Shown piece by piece: positions 49,785 through 57,286 of a DNA stretch of 64,000 nt. The stretch is from Streptosporangium violaceochromogenes (GTDB lineage Bacteria > Actinomycetota > Actinomycetes > Streptosporangiales > Streptosporangiaceae): NCBI RefSeq assembly GCF_014654615.1, contig NZ_BNBB01000017.1:1-64000 (forward strand). Reading direction: 5' to 3'. The notes under the pieces are model-generated. The model saw nothing but the letters and a program-made list of their open reading frames with translations. It searched no databases and had not been told where the DNA came from. The stretch's first letter is position 1, and every line of letters starts with the position of its first letter. A program made the position numbers and the translations under genes.

Positions 49785-50570
49785 CTACTCCTCGGGGTCG
49801 TTGCCGTCGAGATCGGCGGCGAGTTCGGCGGCGAACGCCAGGAGAGCGGTTGCGATCTCCTCGCAGTCCTTGCGGATCGCCTGGGCGGCCTCCGGCGCCT
49901 GCTGAGCGGCTTCGCGGAGCGCGGGGAGACTGAACGCGCGCAGAGCCTGCTGCATCTCGGTGATCGGAGCCGGGCGCGCGGTTGGTGGCAGAGCCTGCTG
50001 CTCTTCCTCGGCGGGCGGCAGGTACCCCTTGGCGCGGGCGATGCGTTCGAGTGCCTTGGCTGAGGGGTGACCGGAGTGAGCGGCGGCGTCCCATACCTCG
50101 CGCACGGCGTCGGCTCCGTGCTCCCGCTCGACGGGCACCAGAATGCGTGCCTGCCCCTCCTTGATCTCCCGGTCGGTACGGCCTTGCAGGGCCTCCACCA
50201 CAGGCACGCTCTGAATGACGCGGGTGGCCTGAGGGGGAGCCATGTCCCAGCGTTGCCTCAGGTAGGAGCTGAACGAGTCGTATCCTCCGCGGCGGTACAG
50301 CTCGTGGTCGCGGATGGCGCGCAGCGCGCGGCCTACCCCGAGGAGCCACTGAGTGGTGACGGCACTGATGTGCTGTTCGCACTCCTCCAAGGTGGGGACG
50401 CCGCCGTTGCCAAATTTGGCAACGGTCGGGAGAGAGGGGGGGGAGGCATCCTCATTGCTGGTGGGGGCTGGTCGTGATGCGGGGGTTTTGCCGATCAGCT
50501 CTTCCATGACGCCGGCGCCGGAAGGGCGGGAGGAGCCGATGGTGAATCGTGGGCCGTTTTTTGAGCTCAT
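49785..50570 (-). CDS. parB: ParB-like partition protein, 261 aa
   Basis: It follows parA with an ATGA overlap, the usual order. N-terminus has SLPTVAKFGNGGVPT, encoded by a perfect palindrome. A helical domain follows (QWLLGVGRALRAIRDHELYR RGGYDSFSSYLRQRWDMAPP QATRVIQSVPVVEAL), with HTH-like YLRQRWDMAPPQATRVIQ, then Glu/Ala-rich helices. It lacks the classic ParB nuclease motif, so it is a centromere-binding protein of plasmid type. Expected to bind a parS site and stimulate ParA. Confidence 0.75.
   Translation of the reverse strand: MSSKNGPRFTIGSSRPSGAGVMEELIGKTPASRPAPTSNEDASPPSLPTVAKFGNGGVPTLEECEQHISAVTTQWLLGVGRALRAIRDHELYRRGGYDSFSSYLRQRWDMAPPQATRVIQSVPVVEALQGRTDREIKEGQARILVPVEREHGADAVREVWDAAAHSGHPSAKALERIARAKGYLPPAEEEQQALPPTARPAPITEMQQALRAFSLPALREAAQQAPEAAQAIRKDCEEIATALLAFAAELAADLDGNDPEE
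50404..50425. promoter_or_regulatory. Perfect 22-base palindrome inside parB, parS-like
   Basis: The core TTGCCAAATTTGGCAA extends to 22 bases with flanking CCG/CGG, all paired. It is the only AT-rich block in the gene. Candidate centromere or operator. Confidence 0.6.
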
Positions 50571-51433
50571 GCGGCCGCCTGCCTGGCCAGCATCCGGGCG
50601 AGGTACTGGAAGTCGGTCCGGACGGTCGCGTCTGGTGCGTACACGTGTAGCGGCTTACGGATGGAGTCGAGGGAGGCTTCGCGAACCTTGACGCTCTGCC
50701 GGATGCCCATGACGAGTGCGTTGGGGTAGTCGGCGCACATGGCGTCGAACACGGCTTGGGTGAGGTTGGACTTGAGGACCTCCGACAGCAGGACGGCCGT
50801 GACCGCGAGTTCCGGCTTCACGCGCCGTTGCGTCAGGTCCAGGGTGCGGTTCAGTTCCGTGAGGGCGTTGAGGTCAAAGCCGGAGGCTTTCAGCGGGATG
50901 ATCACGTTGGGCATGCCGACGAGGGAGGCGATCGTCAAGCGGCCGAGCGAGGGGCCGCAGTCGGCGATTTCCACGTCGAAAGGTTCGCTGGTGTTGTCGA
51001 TGCCCCACTCGATGCCGTTTTCCAGGCCGGGGGACGATTCGAGTTCGACTTGCTTGAGGCTGGTGTATGACGGCACGACGTACAGGCCGGGCACCTGGGT
51101 CGGGTAGGTCACCTCGTCGGGAGAGGCTTCCCCTTTGAGCATGTCGAGGAGGTTGGGGGGCTCGCCGCGCCGGTCTTCGGTGAGGGGGGCGAGCCAGTGG
51201 GTGGCGCCGCCGAGCTGGGCGTCTACGTCCCACACGCGGACCCGCTTGCCCATGAGGGCGAATTCGCAGGCCAGGCAGACAGCGGCGGTGGATTTGCCGG
51301 ACCCGCCTTTTTGCATGATGCAGCACAGGCGGATCGGGTGGGGTGGGGGGGCGAACCCGGCCGGTATGCGGGGCTGAAGCCATACGGGGAGCTCGTCCCC
51401 TGTCGGTGGCGGGGAGATGGAGGAGACGGACAC
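50567..51433 (-). CDS. parA: ParA partition ATPase, 288 aa
   Basis: Deviant Walker A KGGSGKST (residues 42-49), Walker A' VWDVDAQLGGATHWL, Walker B FDVEIADCGPSLG, and VIIPLKASGFDLNAL. The family forms ATP-dependent DNA-bound gradients that position plasmids. GTG 51433 is chosen for the CCAAGGAGG site 9 bases upstream; ATG 51493 is a weaker option. It forms an operon with parB. Confidence 0.92.
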   Translation of the reverse strand: MSVSSISPPPTGDELPVWLQPRIPAGFAPPPHPIRLCCIMQKGGSGKSTAAVCLACEFALMGKRVRVWDVDAQLGGATHWLAPLTEDRRGEPPNLLDMLKGEASPDEVTYPTQVPGLYVVPSYTSLKQVELESSPGLENGIEWGIDNTSEPFDVEIADCGPSLGRLTIASLVGMPNVIIPLKASGFDLNALTELNRTLDLTQRRVKPELAVTAVLLSEVLKSNLTQAVFDAMCADYPNALVMGIRQSVKVREASLDSIRKPLHVYAPDATVRTDFQYLARMLARQAAA

Positions 51434-51539
51434 CTGGCAGACCTCCTTGGGGAGTTCGACGTCCGGCCGGAGACGGCGGATCGCAGAGCACATCCTAGAG
51501 ATGGCGTCGCGGATTGCCAGGGGACGCGGCGGCGCGCCG

Positions 51540-51568
51540 GTACACAAAGGCGGCCCATGGCGCAGGAT
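51540..51568 (+). promoter_or_regulatory. GACG-like promoter with leaderless start
   Basis: GTACAC with AAAGG, 17 bases, CAGGAT; the start falls on ATG 51576, 8 bases after the -10 box. Sequence around -35 (ACACAAA) resembles the 53734 box. Confidence 0.45.
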
Positions 51569-51575
51569 GCGCGAC

Positions 51576-52145
51576 ATGAGCAGTCGTGTTCGGATCAAGC
51601 CGGGACTGGCCGCCCAGCTGGCCGCCGGTATTGTCCGCCGCAGGGTGGAGCGGGTCACCGAGGCCGCCGCGGCGGAGACCCGTGACCGTGCTCCGGACGG
51701 CAAGCGGTGGGTGACGCAGCCGAGTGAGCATCCTCGGCACTGGCACGCCCAGATGGACGGCACGACGATCCCGGAGAACGTCTCCTACAAGGTTCCGCGG
51801 GCGGTGTACGTCGCAAGGGGTCGGGACGTCCGTGGTAAGGCGGTGAACGCGGCGGGGGGTTGGCAGGCCGTGCCCGGGTGGGATCTGGCGGCCCGGCCGC
51901 GTGATCCGCGTCTGCCTGACTACCAGAGCCTGGGGTGTGGCTGTCAGTCGGTGCCGGTGCCGGGGGCGTTGGCTCGCGCGACCCGTACCACGCCGGTGGT
52001 GGTGTCCCCGGGCAGGGTGTCGGCGTCGGTGGTGTGCGAGTACAGCCGGGTGGTGGAGGCCGAGTTCGGATCCAGCCACGACGCGGGGGCGCATTTCATG
52101 GGGGTGGCCGCCCGGGTCGTCGCGGCCCGCTACCGCGCCTCGTAG
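51576..52145 (+). CDS. Putative phage neck/head protein, 189 aa
   Basis: RVRIKPGLAAQLAAGIVRRR VERVTEAAAAETRDRAPDGK RWVTQPSEHPRHWHAQMDGT TIPENVSY fits the KRW..(x)..H...DG..IP.N pattern of actinophage head-tail proteins (MuF-like or gp10-like). The rest contains CGCQSVPVPGALARATRTTP and EAEFGSSHDAGAHFMGVAAR. It is plus-strand although its partners, the connector genes, are minus-strand, and overlaps the next gene's 3' end by 16 bases. ATG 51576 is probably leaderless. Confidence 0.65.
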   Translation: MSSRVRIKPGLAAQLAAGIVRRRVERVTEAAAAETRDRAPDGKRWVTQPSEHPRHWHAQMDGTTIPENVSYKVPRAVYVARGRDVRGKAVNAAGGWQAVPGWDLAARPRDPRLPDYQSLGCGCQSVPVPGALARATRTTPVVVSPGRVSASVVCEYSRVVEAEFGSSHDAGAHFMGVAARVVAARYRAS

Positions 52146-52462
52146 GGGCGGGCTTCGACCTTGACCCAGTTCAGCACCGGGGCGGCGGAGTGTTTGCGAA
52201 GGTCGGCGGTGACGACGGTCCACTGCCGGCCTGTCCCGGGTTCGACGACGAGGTCGCGGGCGTCCAGGGGCCACAGGGCGGGGTCGACGGCCAGGGTCGC
52301 CGTGCCGGGGCCGTTCTTCTCGCCGTCGGCGGCGGGCTCCGACAGGATGTGGCCGGGGGAGACCGCCTGTAGCGGCCCCCACTGTGTGGCGGAGCGGGTG
52401 CCGTGCCCGTCGCGGGTGAGAACCGCCGGCCGTTTGCCGAGCATGGTGGAGGCGAGGGTCAC
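52130..52462 (-). CDS. Head-tail stopper-like protein, 110 aa
   Basis: GTG 52462 overlaps the upstream stop (GTGA). MTLASTMLGKRPAVLTRDGH GTRSATQWGPLQAVSPGHIL...DPALWPLDARDLVVEPGTGR QWTVVTADLRKHSAAPVLNW VKVEARPY is a small beta-barrel of the stopper/completion type (SPP1 gp16-like) that closes the head exit. Call rests on length, beta pattern and neighbours. Confidence 0.65.
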   Translation of the reverse strand: MTLASTMLGKRPAVLTRDGHGTRSATQWGPLQAVSPGHILSEPAADGEKNGPGTATLAVDPALWPLDARDLVVEPGTGRQWTVVTADLRKHSAAPVLNWVKVEARPYEAR

Positions 52463-53028
52463 CGCCACCAGGCGTCCAGCGGGTGGGGGGCGGTTTCGGT
52501 GGGCTGGTAGGCGTTCAGGAGACGCCAGGGGCTGAGGGTGGCCAGGGTCGGGGGCGCCCCCGCTGCCCCCGACCCCGGTTGGGGTCCGGTCTCGTAGGTG
52601 ATGTTCTGCCCTTCGAGGCCGGCGGACCTGATGCGGCGCCCGGCGGGGCTGATCTCCACCACCTGGGGCATGCTCTCGGCGTGGCCCAGGACGTAGCGGC
52701 GCAGCGCGGCGCCGTAGTCGGGGTCGGCCTGCGGGTCCAGGCCCGCCCGGTACACCACGGTGTACCGGCCGGTGGGGTTGCCGCCTTCGAGTTCGGGGGC
52801 GGTGGACACGATCTCGATGAGCGGGCGGCGTTTGACCGGCCAGGAGCCCGCTGCGGGGGTCACGCCGTGTTCGGTGTACTGGCGGGGGATCGGGGAGGTG
52901 CGCAGGTGGGTGGTGGCCGCCGCCAGGGCGTCGTCGATCGCGTCCTGAAGGATGAGGCGCTGCTCCGGGCTCAGGGGCCGGGGCAGGCGGATCCGGATCG
53001 CGACGTCCTCCGGGGTTGCCACTGTCAT
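52459..53028 (-). CDS. Head-tail connector (adaptor)-like protein, 189 aa
   Basis: ATG 53028 follows GGAG. TPEDVAIRIRLPRPLSPEQR LILQDAIDDALAAATTHLR resembles gp6/gp15-type adaptors that bind under the portal. The central beta part (RPLIEIVSTAPELEGGNPTG RYTVVYRAG) is an insertion. Next to the stopper gene as expected in siphophages. Confidence 0.7.
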   Translation of the reverse strand: MTVATPEDVAIRIRLPRPLSPEQRLILQDAIDDALAAATTHLRTSPIPRQYTEHGVTPAAGSWPVKRRPLIEIVSTAPELEGGNPTGRYTVVYRAGLDPQADPDYGAALRRYVLGHAESMPQVVEISPAGRRIRSAGLEGQNITYETGPQPGSGAAGAPPTLATLSPWRLLNAYQPTETAPHPLDAWWR

Positions 53029-53053
53029 CTGCGTATCTCCTGGGGTGGTTTGG

Positions 53054-53127
53054 GCCGGCGTGAGGAAGCCCCGCCCGAGGGCGAGAGTCCCCCGGTCTGC
53101 CCCCTGGCGGGGCTTCCTCACGCCGGC
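53054..53127 (-). ncRNA. Long perfect hairpin, possible structured RNA or terminator
   Basis: Two perfect 22-base arms (53054-53075 and 53106-53127) enclose a 30-base loop with CCCCC and GAGGGCGAGAG. It sits between the 53220 and 52459 genes. Too long and too looped for a simple terminator; could be an attenuator or processing site. Confidence 0.5.
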
Positions 53128-53219
53128 ACCTTTGTTCGCGGCGGCGCTGCTCCTGCGGGCGTCCGGCTGCACCCCCCATGGCAGCCGGGCGTGCGGTGCG
53201 GCGCCGCCGCGGGTTTCGG

Positions 53220-53678
53220 TTACTTCGGGGGCGGTGCGGCGGCCTGGGCGGCGCGCAGCTGCTCCACCTCGGCGCGCAGGGCCGCGGCTTCGGCCTTGTC
53301 GACTCTGCGGCCGGCGTTGTAGAGCACCTGGGTACTGAAGCGGTTGGCGCCGAGGTAGCGGTGGCGGCGCGTCAGGCGCTGCGCTGCGCGGACGTAGGTG
53401 GCGTGGGCCGGTCCGTCGTCGATGAACATCTGGTCGGGGTCGACCGGGTCGCCGTCCTCGCCGAGCACGTCGCTGAACTCGGCGCCCGGCATCACCGTGT
53501 GCCGCAGCGGCGGGCCCGGGGTGGCGGGGGGTTCGGCGGGCGGCGGGATGGTGGGCGGTTCCAGCGGTGCGGCCGGGGTGATGAGCGGCTCGGGCGACGG
53601 GTCCGGGGCGGCCGGGCCAGTGGGGGTGGTGTGTTCGTCGGGCTGTGGAGCGGGGGCGGTGCGATTGCGGGGCGGCAT
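53220..53678 (-). CDS. Pro-rich head-associated protein, 152 aa
   Basis: The first 60 residues are Pro/Thr/Ala-rich and likely unstructured. Then HTVMPGAEFSDVLGEDGDPV DPDQMFIDDGPAHATYVRAA QRLTRRHRYLG, and a C-terminal coiled coil (VDKAEAAALRAEVEQLRAAQ). First gene of the minus-strand head-tail cluster. Family unknown. Confidence 0.65.
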   Translation of the reverse strand: MPPRNRTAPAPQPDEHTTPTGPAAPDPSPEPLITPAAPLEPPTIPPPAEPPATPGPPLRHTVMPGAEFSDVLGEDGDPVDPDQMFIDDGPAHATYVRAAQRLTRRHRYLGANRFSTQVLYNAGRRVDKAEAAALRAEVEQLRAAQAAAPPPK

Positions 53679-53711
53679 GTCGTCCTCCGGGGGCCGTGGC
53701 GTGTCGTCGGG

Positions 53712-53739
53712 ACGCTACGGCGGGGCCGCGTTTGTGTCT
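53712..53739 (-). promoter_or_regulatory. Promoter of the minus-strand head-tail cluster
   Basis: On the minus strand AGACAC with AAACG (53739-53734), 16 bases, TAGCGT (53717-53712). Part of the GACGYAAA group in weaker form; 34 bases before the 53678 start. Confidence 0.5.
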
Positions 53740-53789
53740 GCTCTCGATGGCGGGGCGGCCGGATTTTCTCTCTGCCCCCTAAAAACCTC

Positions 53790-53819
53790 TAGACGCCTTA
53801 TATAAAAGTAATGTATTTT
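53790..53819 (+). promoter_or_regulatory. TAGACG-type promoter of the ftsK-like gene
   Basis: TAGACG, 18 bases, TATTTT (or GTATTT at 17), in an AT-rich island like those at 7196 and 18918. Confidence 0.65.
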
Positions 53820-53863
53820 TCTTACGTTGTCGGAGGTTTCCGCCGCAGTCAAAGAGAGGGCCG

Positions 53864-56278
53864 ATGGCCAGTAAACGACCCGCACGGCGACCGGCCCGCC
53901 CGGCCCGCCGCACCACCACCCGCAAGCCGGCCGCCACGCGCAAGTCGGCCCGCGGCCTGATGCGCCTCTCCCGCCGGGCGGGCAGCACCCTGAAGGGTTT
54001 CGCCGCCCGCGCCGCCCGCAAGGCCAACGCCTCTCCACACCGCCAGGACGCGCTCGCCGCGGCGCTGGCCGCCGCGGCGCTCATCCTGGCCGCCGTGACC
54101 TGGGGGCTCGCACGCGGCACCGTGGCCACCGTGACCCGTGGCCTGCTGATCGGCCTGCTGGGGTGGCCGGTGTGGGCGCTGCCCCTGCTGACCGGCGCCC
54201 TGGCGTGGCACATCCTGCGCCACCCGGGCCGCCTTGACCTTCCCCGGCTGGCCACAGGGTGGGGGATGACCGCGGCCGGCCTGCTCGGCGTCGTCCACCT
54301 CGCCTCCGGCATGCCGCCGGTCTCCCACGGGGGAGGGGTGATCGGCGCGCTCGGCGCCGAGATCCTGTCGACCTTCCTGCCCGCCTACGTCGCCGCGCCG
54401 GTGCTGCTGATCCTGGCCGGGCTCGGCGCCGCCGTGGCCACGGGCACCCCGCTGCGGGAGGCTCCCTCCCGGCTGACCGTCGTGGCCGGCCGCCTGAGGC
54501 GGGGCCGGGCGCCGCGCCCCCTGCGCTCCCGGCAGGTCCCGGTGGCCCGCACCGTGGCGGACGCCGTCGGGGACCGGCCGGCCGGGACGGGTGCCCTCCC
54601 GGAGCCGGCGTCCGTCCCCGCCGCGCTCCCCCCGCCCCCGGAGCCCGCCGGGCAGGCGCAGGCCCCGGAGCCTTCTGCTGATGAGCCGGAGCCCGCCGCC
54701 GAGACGGACAGCGAGGCATGCTCCGCGGCCCCGGCCGCTCTCGCGCAGGAGGAGCGGCCCGCCGGGCGGGGGAGCGGGCAACCGCAGGCGCGGGAGCAGA
54801 TCGCCCTGCCCCAGGCGTACGCGCTGCCCGCCGCGAGCCTGCTGGCGCCCGGCAGCGTGCCGCAGCCCGCCACCGAGGCCAACACCGTCGTGGTCGGCGC
54901 GCTGACCAGTGTGATGGAGCAGTTCGGCGTCGACGCCCAAGTGGTGGGTTTCACCCGGGGGCCGACGGTGACCCGGTACGAGATCGAGCTGGGCCCGGCG
55001 GTCAAGGTGGAGAAGGTCACCGCGCTCACCAGGAACATCGCGTACGCGGTGAAGTCGGCCGATGTCCGGATCCTGAGTCCGATCCCCGGTAAGTCGGCGA
55101 TCGGGGTGGAGGTGCCCAACGCCGACAGGGACCTGGTCTCGCTGGGCGACATCCTGCGCTCGCAGGTGGCCCAGGCCGACCGCCACCCGATGGTCGTCGG
55201 CCTGGGCAAGGACGTCGAGGGCCGCCCTGTCGTGGCCAACCTCGCGAAGATGCCGCACCTGCTCATCGCGGGCGCGACCGGCGCCGGAAAGTCGGTCTGC
55301 GTCAACGGCCTGATCACCTCGGTGCTGATGCGCGCCACGCCCGAGGAGGTGCGGATGGTGCTCATCGACCCCAAGCGAGTCGAGCTGGCCGTCTACGCCG
55401 GGATCCCGCACCTCATCACTCCGATCATCACCAACCCCAAGAAGGCCGCCGAGGCGTTGGAGTGGGTGGTGGGCGAGATGGACCGCCGCTACGACGCCCT
55501 GGCCGCCGGAGGGTTCCGCCACGTCGACGACTACAACGCCGCGGTGCGCGCGGGGAGGGTTCCGGCCGTGCCCGGCGGCGGGCAGGCTCCGGAGCCCTAT
55601 CCGTACCTGCTGGTGATCGTGGACGAGCTCGCCGACCTGATGATGGTCGCCCCCCGCGACGTGGAGGACTCCATCGTCCGCATCACGCAGCTCGCCCGCG
55701 CCGCCGGCATCCACCTGGTCATCGCCACCCAGCGCCCCTCCGTCGACGTCGTCACCGGCCTGATCAAGGCCAACGTGCCCTCCCGGCTGGCGTTCGCCAC
55801 CTCCAGCCTCGCCGACAGCCGCGTCATTCTGGATCAGCCGGGCGCCGAGAAGCTCGTCGGCCAGGGCGACGCCCTGTTCGCCCCGATGGGCGCCGGCACC
55901 CCGGTGCGGCTGCAAAACGCCTTCATCTCCGAGAGGGAGATCGTCGAGGTCGTGGGGCGGTGCAAGCGGGGGAGTGCGGCGGGGTACCTGGTGAAAGCGC
56001 TTCCCCCGGCGGCGCGGGAAAGGAAACCCGCCGAGGTGGCCGGCGATGACCTTGATCTGCTGGCGCGGGCGGCCGAGCTGGTCGTGACCGCTCAGTTCGG
56101 GTCGGCCTCGATGCTCCAGCGCAAACTGCGGGTGGGGTTCACCAAGGCGGGACGCCTGATGGACCTGCTGGAGGAGCACGGTGTGGTCGGCCTCAGCGAC
56201 GGGTCAAGGGCGCGGCAGGTGCTCGTCAAGCCCGACGACCTGGACGACGCCCTGGCACGCCTCTCGCCTGGCCGGTAG
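53864..56278 (+). CDS. ftsK: Full-length FtsK-type DNA translocase, 804 aa
   Basis: Basic N-terminus (residues 1-60), four membrane helices (66-200), a Pro/Glu-rich linker (235-315), then the alpha/beta motor: VVGFTRGPTVTRYEIELGPA, Walker A GATGAGKSV (470-478), VLIDPKRVEL, Walker B VIVDELADLMM (D587/E588), VIATQRPSVDVVTGLIKANV PSRLAFATSS, and a C-terminal gamma domain (FGSASMLQRKLRVGFTKAGR LMDLLEEHGVVG) that reads KOPS-like polar sequences. This is the chromosomal dimer-resolution or septal DNA pump type, not the TraB type at 45970. Why the element carries it is unknown; help in dimer resolution or segregation is plausible. Confidence 0.93.
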   Translation: MASKRPARRPARPARRTTTRKPAATRKSARGLMRLSRRAGSTLKGFAARAARKANASPHRQDALAAALAAAALILAAVTWGLARGTVATVTRGLLIGLLGWPVWALPLLTGALAWHILRHPGRLDLPRLATGWGMTAAGLLGVVHLASGMPPVSHGGGVIGALGAEILSTFLPAYVAAPVLLILAGLGAAVATGTPLREAPSRLTVVAGRLRRGRAPRPLRSRQVPVARTVADAVGDRPAGTGALPEPASVPAALPPPPEPAGQAQAPEPSADEPEPAAETDSEACSAAPAALAQEERPAGRGSGQPQAREQIALPQAYALPAASLLAPGSVPQPATEANTVVVGALTSVMEQFGVDAQVVGFTRGPTVTRYEIELGPAVKVEKVTALTRNIAYAVKSADVRILSPIPGKSAIGVEVPNADRDLVSLGDILRSQVAQADRHPMVVGLGKDVEGRPVVANLAKMPHLLIAGATGAGKSVCVNGLITSVLMRATPEEVRMVLIDPKRVELAVYAGIPHLITPIITNPKKAAEALEWVVGEMDRRYDALAAGGFRHVDDYNAAVRAGRVPAVPGGGQAPEPYPYLLVIVDELADLMMVAPRDVEDSIVRITQLARAAGIHLVIATQRPSVDVVTGLIKANVPSRLAFATSSLADSRVILDQPGAEKLVGQGDALFAPMGAGTPVRLQNAFISEREIVEVVGRCKRGSAAGYLVKALPPAARERKPAEVAGDDLDLLARAAELVVTAQFGSASMLQRKLRVGFTKAGRLMDLLEEHGVVGLSDGSRARQVLVKPDDLDDALARLSPGR

Positions 56279-56399
56279 GCCGATCGCCACTGGGCTGCGG
56301 GCGCACCTGTTCCTTCTCGCTGAGGAGGACACGGGCCGGCTGGGAGAGACGGGCTCTTCGCTAGTATCGAGGCGCCTTCTCCAGTAGGGGAGGGAAGTG

Positions 56400-56445
56400 A
56401 ACCCGGGAGCTGTCCGGACGGACAGTCGCCCGGGTTTCGCGTTTT
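56400..56445. terminator. Hairpin between ftsK and the PIN toxin gene
   Basis: AACCCGGG (56400-56407) pairs with CCCGGGTT; an inner stem TGTCCG/CGGACA lies in the loop, followed by TTTCGCGTTTT. The rest of the 209-base gap holds no gene. Confidence 0.65.
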
Positions 56446-56487
56446 ACTCCGAGGACTTGTCCTCGGGCGGGTGTCGGAATGCCCGGC

Positions 56488-56895
56488 CTACGGAATGGGG
56501 TCGATCTCCGCGCCGGGGTCCAGGGCCGTCAGGGGGAAGGGGTTGCCGGTGACGATGGGCAGCCCGCGCCGTCGGGCGGCGTGCACGATGCTGGCCGCGG
56601 TGAGCTGCTCGGCTGCGTACGGGCCGGCCGTCCGCAGGACGGTGGCCACGTCGGGTGCGGTGGAGGGCGTCAGGTCCTCCACGATGGTGATCTCCATGCC
56701 CAGCAGCGCGTGCAGCACGGGCACGGCCCTGTCGGGGAGCTGGGCGAGGGCGGCGGTGAGGGCGGGGGTGGTGGTGACGAGGGGGACGACGTAGCCGCTG
56801 TGCTGGGCGCGGGAGAAGATCACGGCGTCGACGTACGGTGAGGTACGCAGGCTCCAGGCCAGGAGGGTGCTGGAGTCGAGGACGCGGCCGATCAC
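56488..56895 (-). CDS. PIN-domain toxin-like protein, 135 aa
   Basis: VLDSSTLLAW (Asp6), ALTAALAQLPDRAVPVLHAL, GPYAAEQLTAASIVHAARRR GLPIVTGNPFPLTAL follow the VapC fold of Streptomyces type. The usual third and fourth acids (ADAxH..D, TxD) are replaced by AEQLTA and TGN, so the RNase site may be weakened. The gene overlaps its antitoxin by ATGA. Confidence 0.75.
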   Translation of the reverse strand: MIGRVLDSSTLLAWSLRTSPYVDAVIFSRAQHSGYVVPLVTTTPALTAALAQLPDRAVPVLHALLGMEITIVEDLTPSTAPDVATVLRTAGPYAAEQLTAASIVHAARRRGLPIVTGNPFPLTALDPGAEIDPIP

Positions 56896-57110
56896 GCCGC
56901 GTGGGCGCGGCGGGCGGCGAACTCCTCGTCCCGCCGGTGGGCGAGGTCGAGCATCTCGGCGGGCGGTTCGGCGCCCATGACGTCCAGCAGCAGGGCGAGA
57001 TCGTGGTCGCGCTGCTCGTCGGTGTAGACGAGCGGCTCCTGCTCCTGCTCCTGGTGCTGGTGCTGGTGCTGGTGCTGGGGGGAGGGTGTTGGCTCCTGGT
57101 CGGCGTCCAT
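56892..57110 (-). CDS. Cognate antitoxin-like protein, 72 aa
   Basis: MDADQEPTPSPQHQHQHQHQ is encoded by a GGTGCT/GCTCCT triplet-type repeat at 57031-57076, then EPLVYTDEQRDHDLALLLDV MGAEPPAEMLDLAHRRDEEF AARRAHAA, a helix pair that would bind the toxin. No DNA-binding domain, so regulation may come from the 57191 operators. Confidence 0.65.
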   Translation of the reverse strand: MDADQEPTPSPQHQHQHQHQEQEQEPLVYTDEQRDHDLALLLDVMGAEPPAEMLDLAHRRDEEFAARRAHAA

Positions 57111-57190
57111 GTCTGGAAGGGTACCCGTCGGGCGGCCCGGGTCACCAGAAGTCGCACCAGCCGCAGCGCGAAGGGGCGACAGGACATGGT

Positions 57191-57264
57191 GGTCACAATC
57201 GTGACCGGTCTTTATCTTGACCGGTCACGATTGTGACCGATAGTGTGTGGTCAAGAAAATGACC
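57191..57264. promoter_or_regulatory. Three GGTCA-N6-TGACC operators around a promoter
   Basis: Sites: GGTCACAATCGTGACC (57191-57206), GGTCACGATTGTGACC (57223-57238) and GGTCAAGAAAATGACC (57249-57264). The first two lie in a perfect 20-base inverted repeat with an 8-base loop. TTGACC (57217-57222), 18 bases, TAGTGT (57241-57246) places the second site between the -35 and -10 boxes and the third at the start. Confidence 0.8.
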
Positions 57265-57286
57265 GCACGCCGGAAGGACCCATCCC

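Noticed and set aside
56279..56399. Riboswitch or leader RNA after ftsK
   Set aside because: No gene follows in this direction; the conserved-looking G-rich stretch is better read as part of a terminator region.
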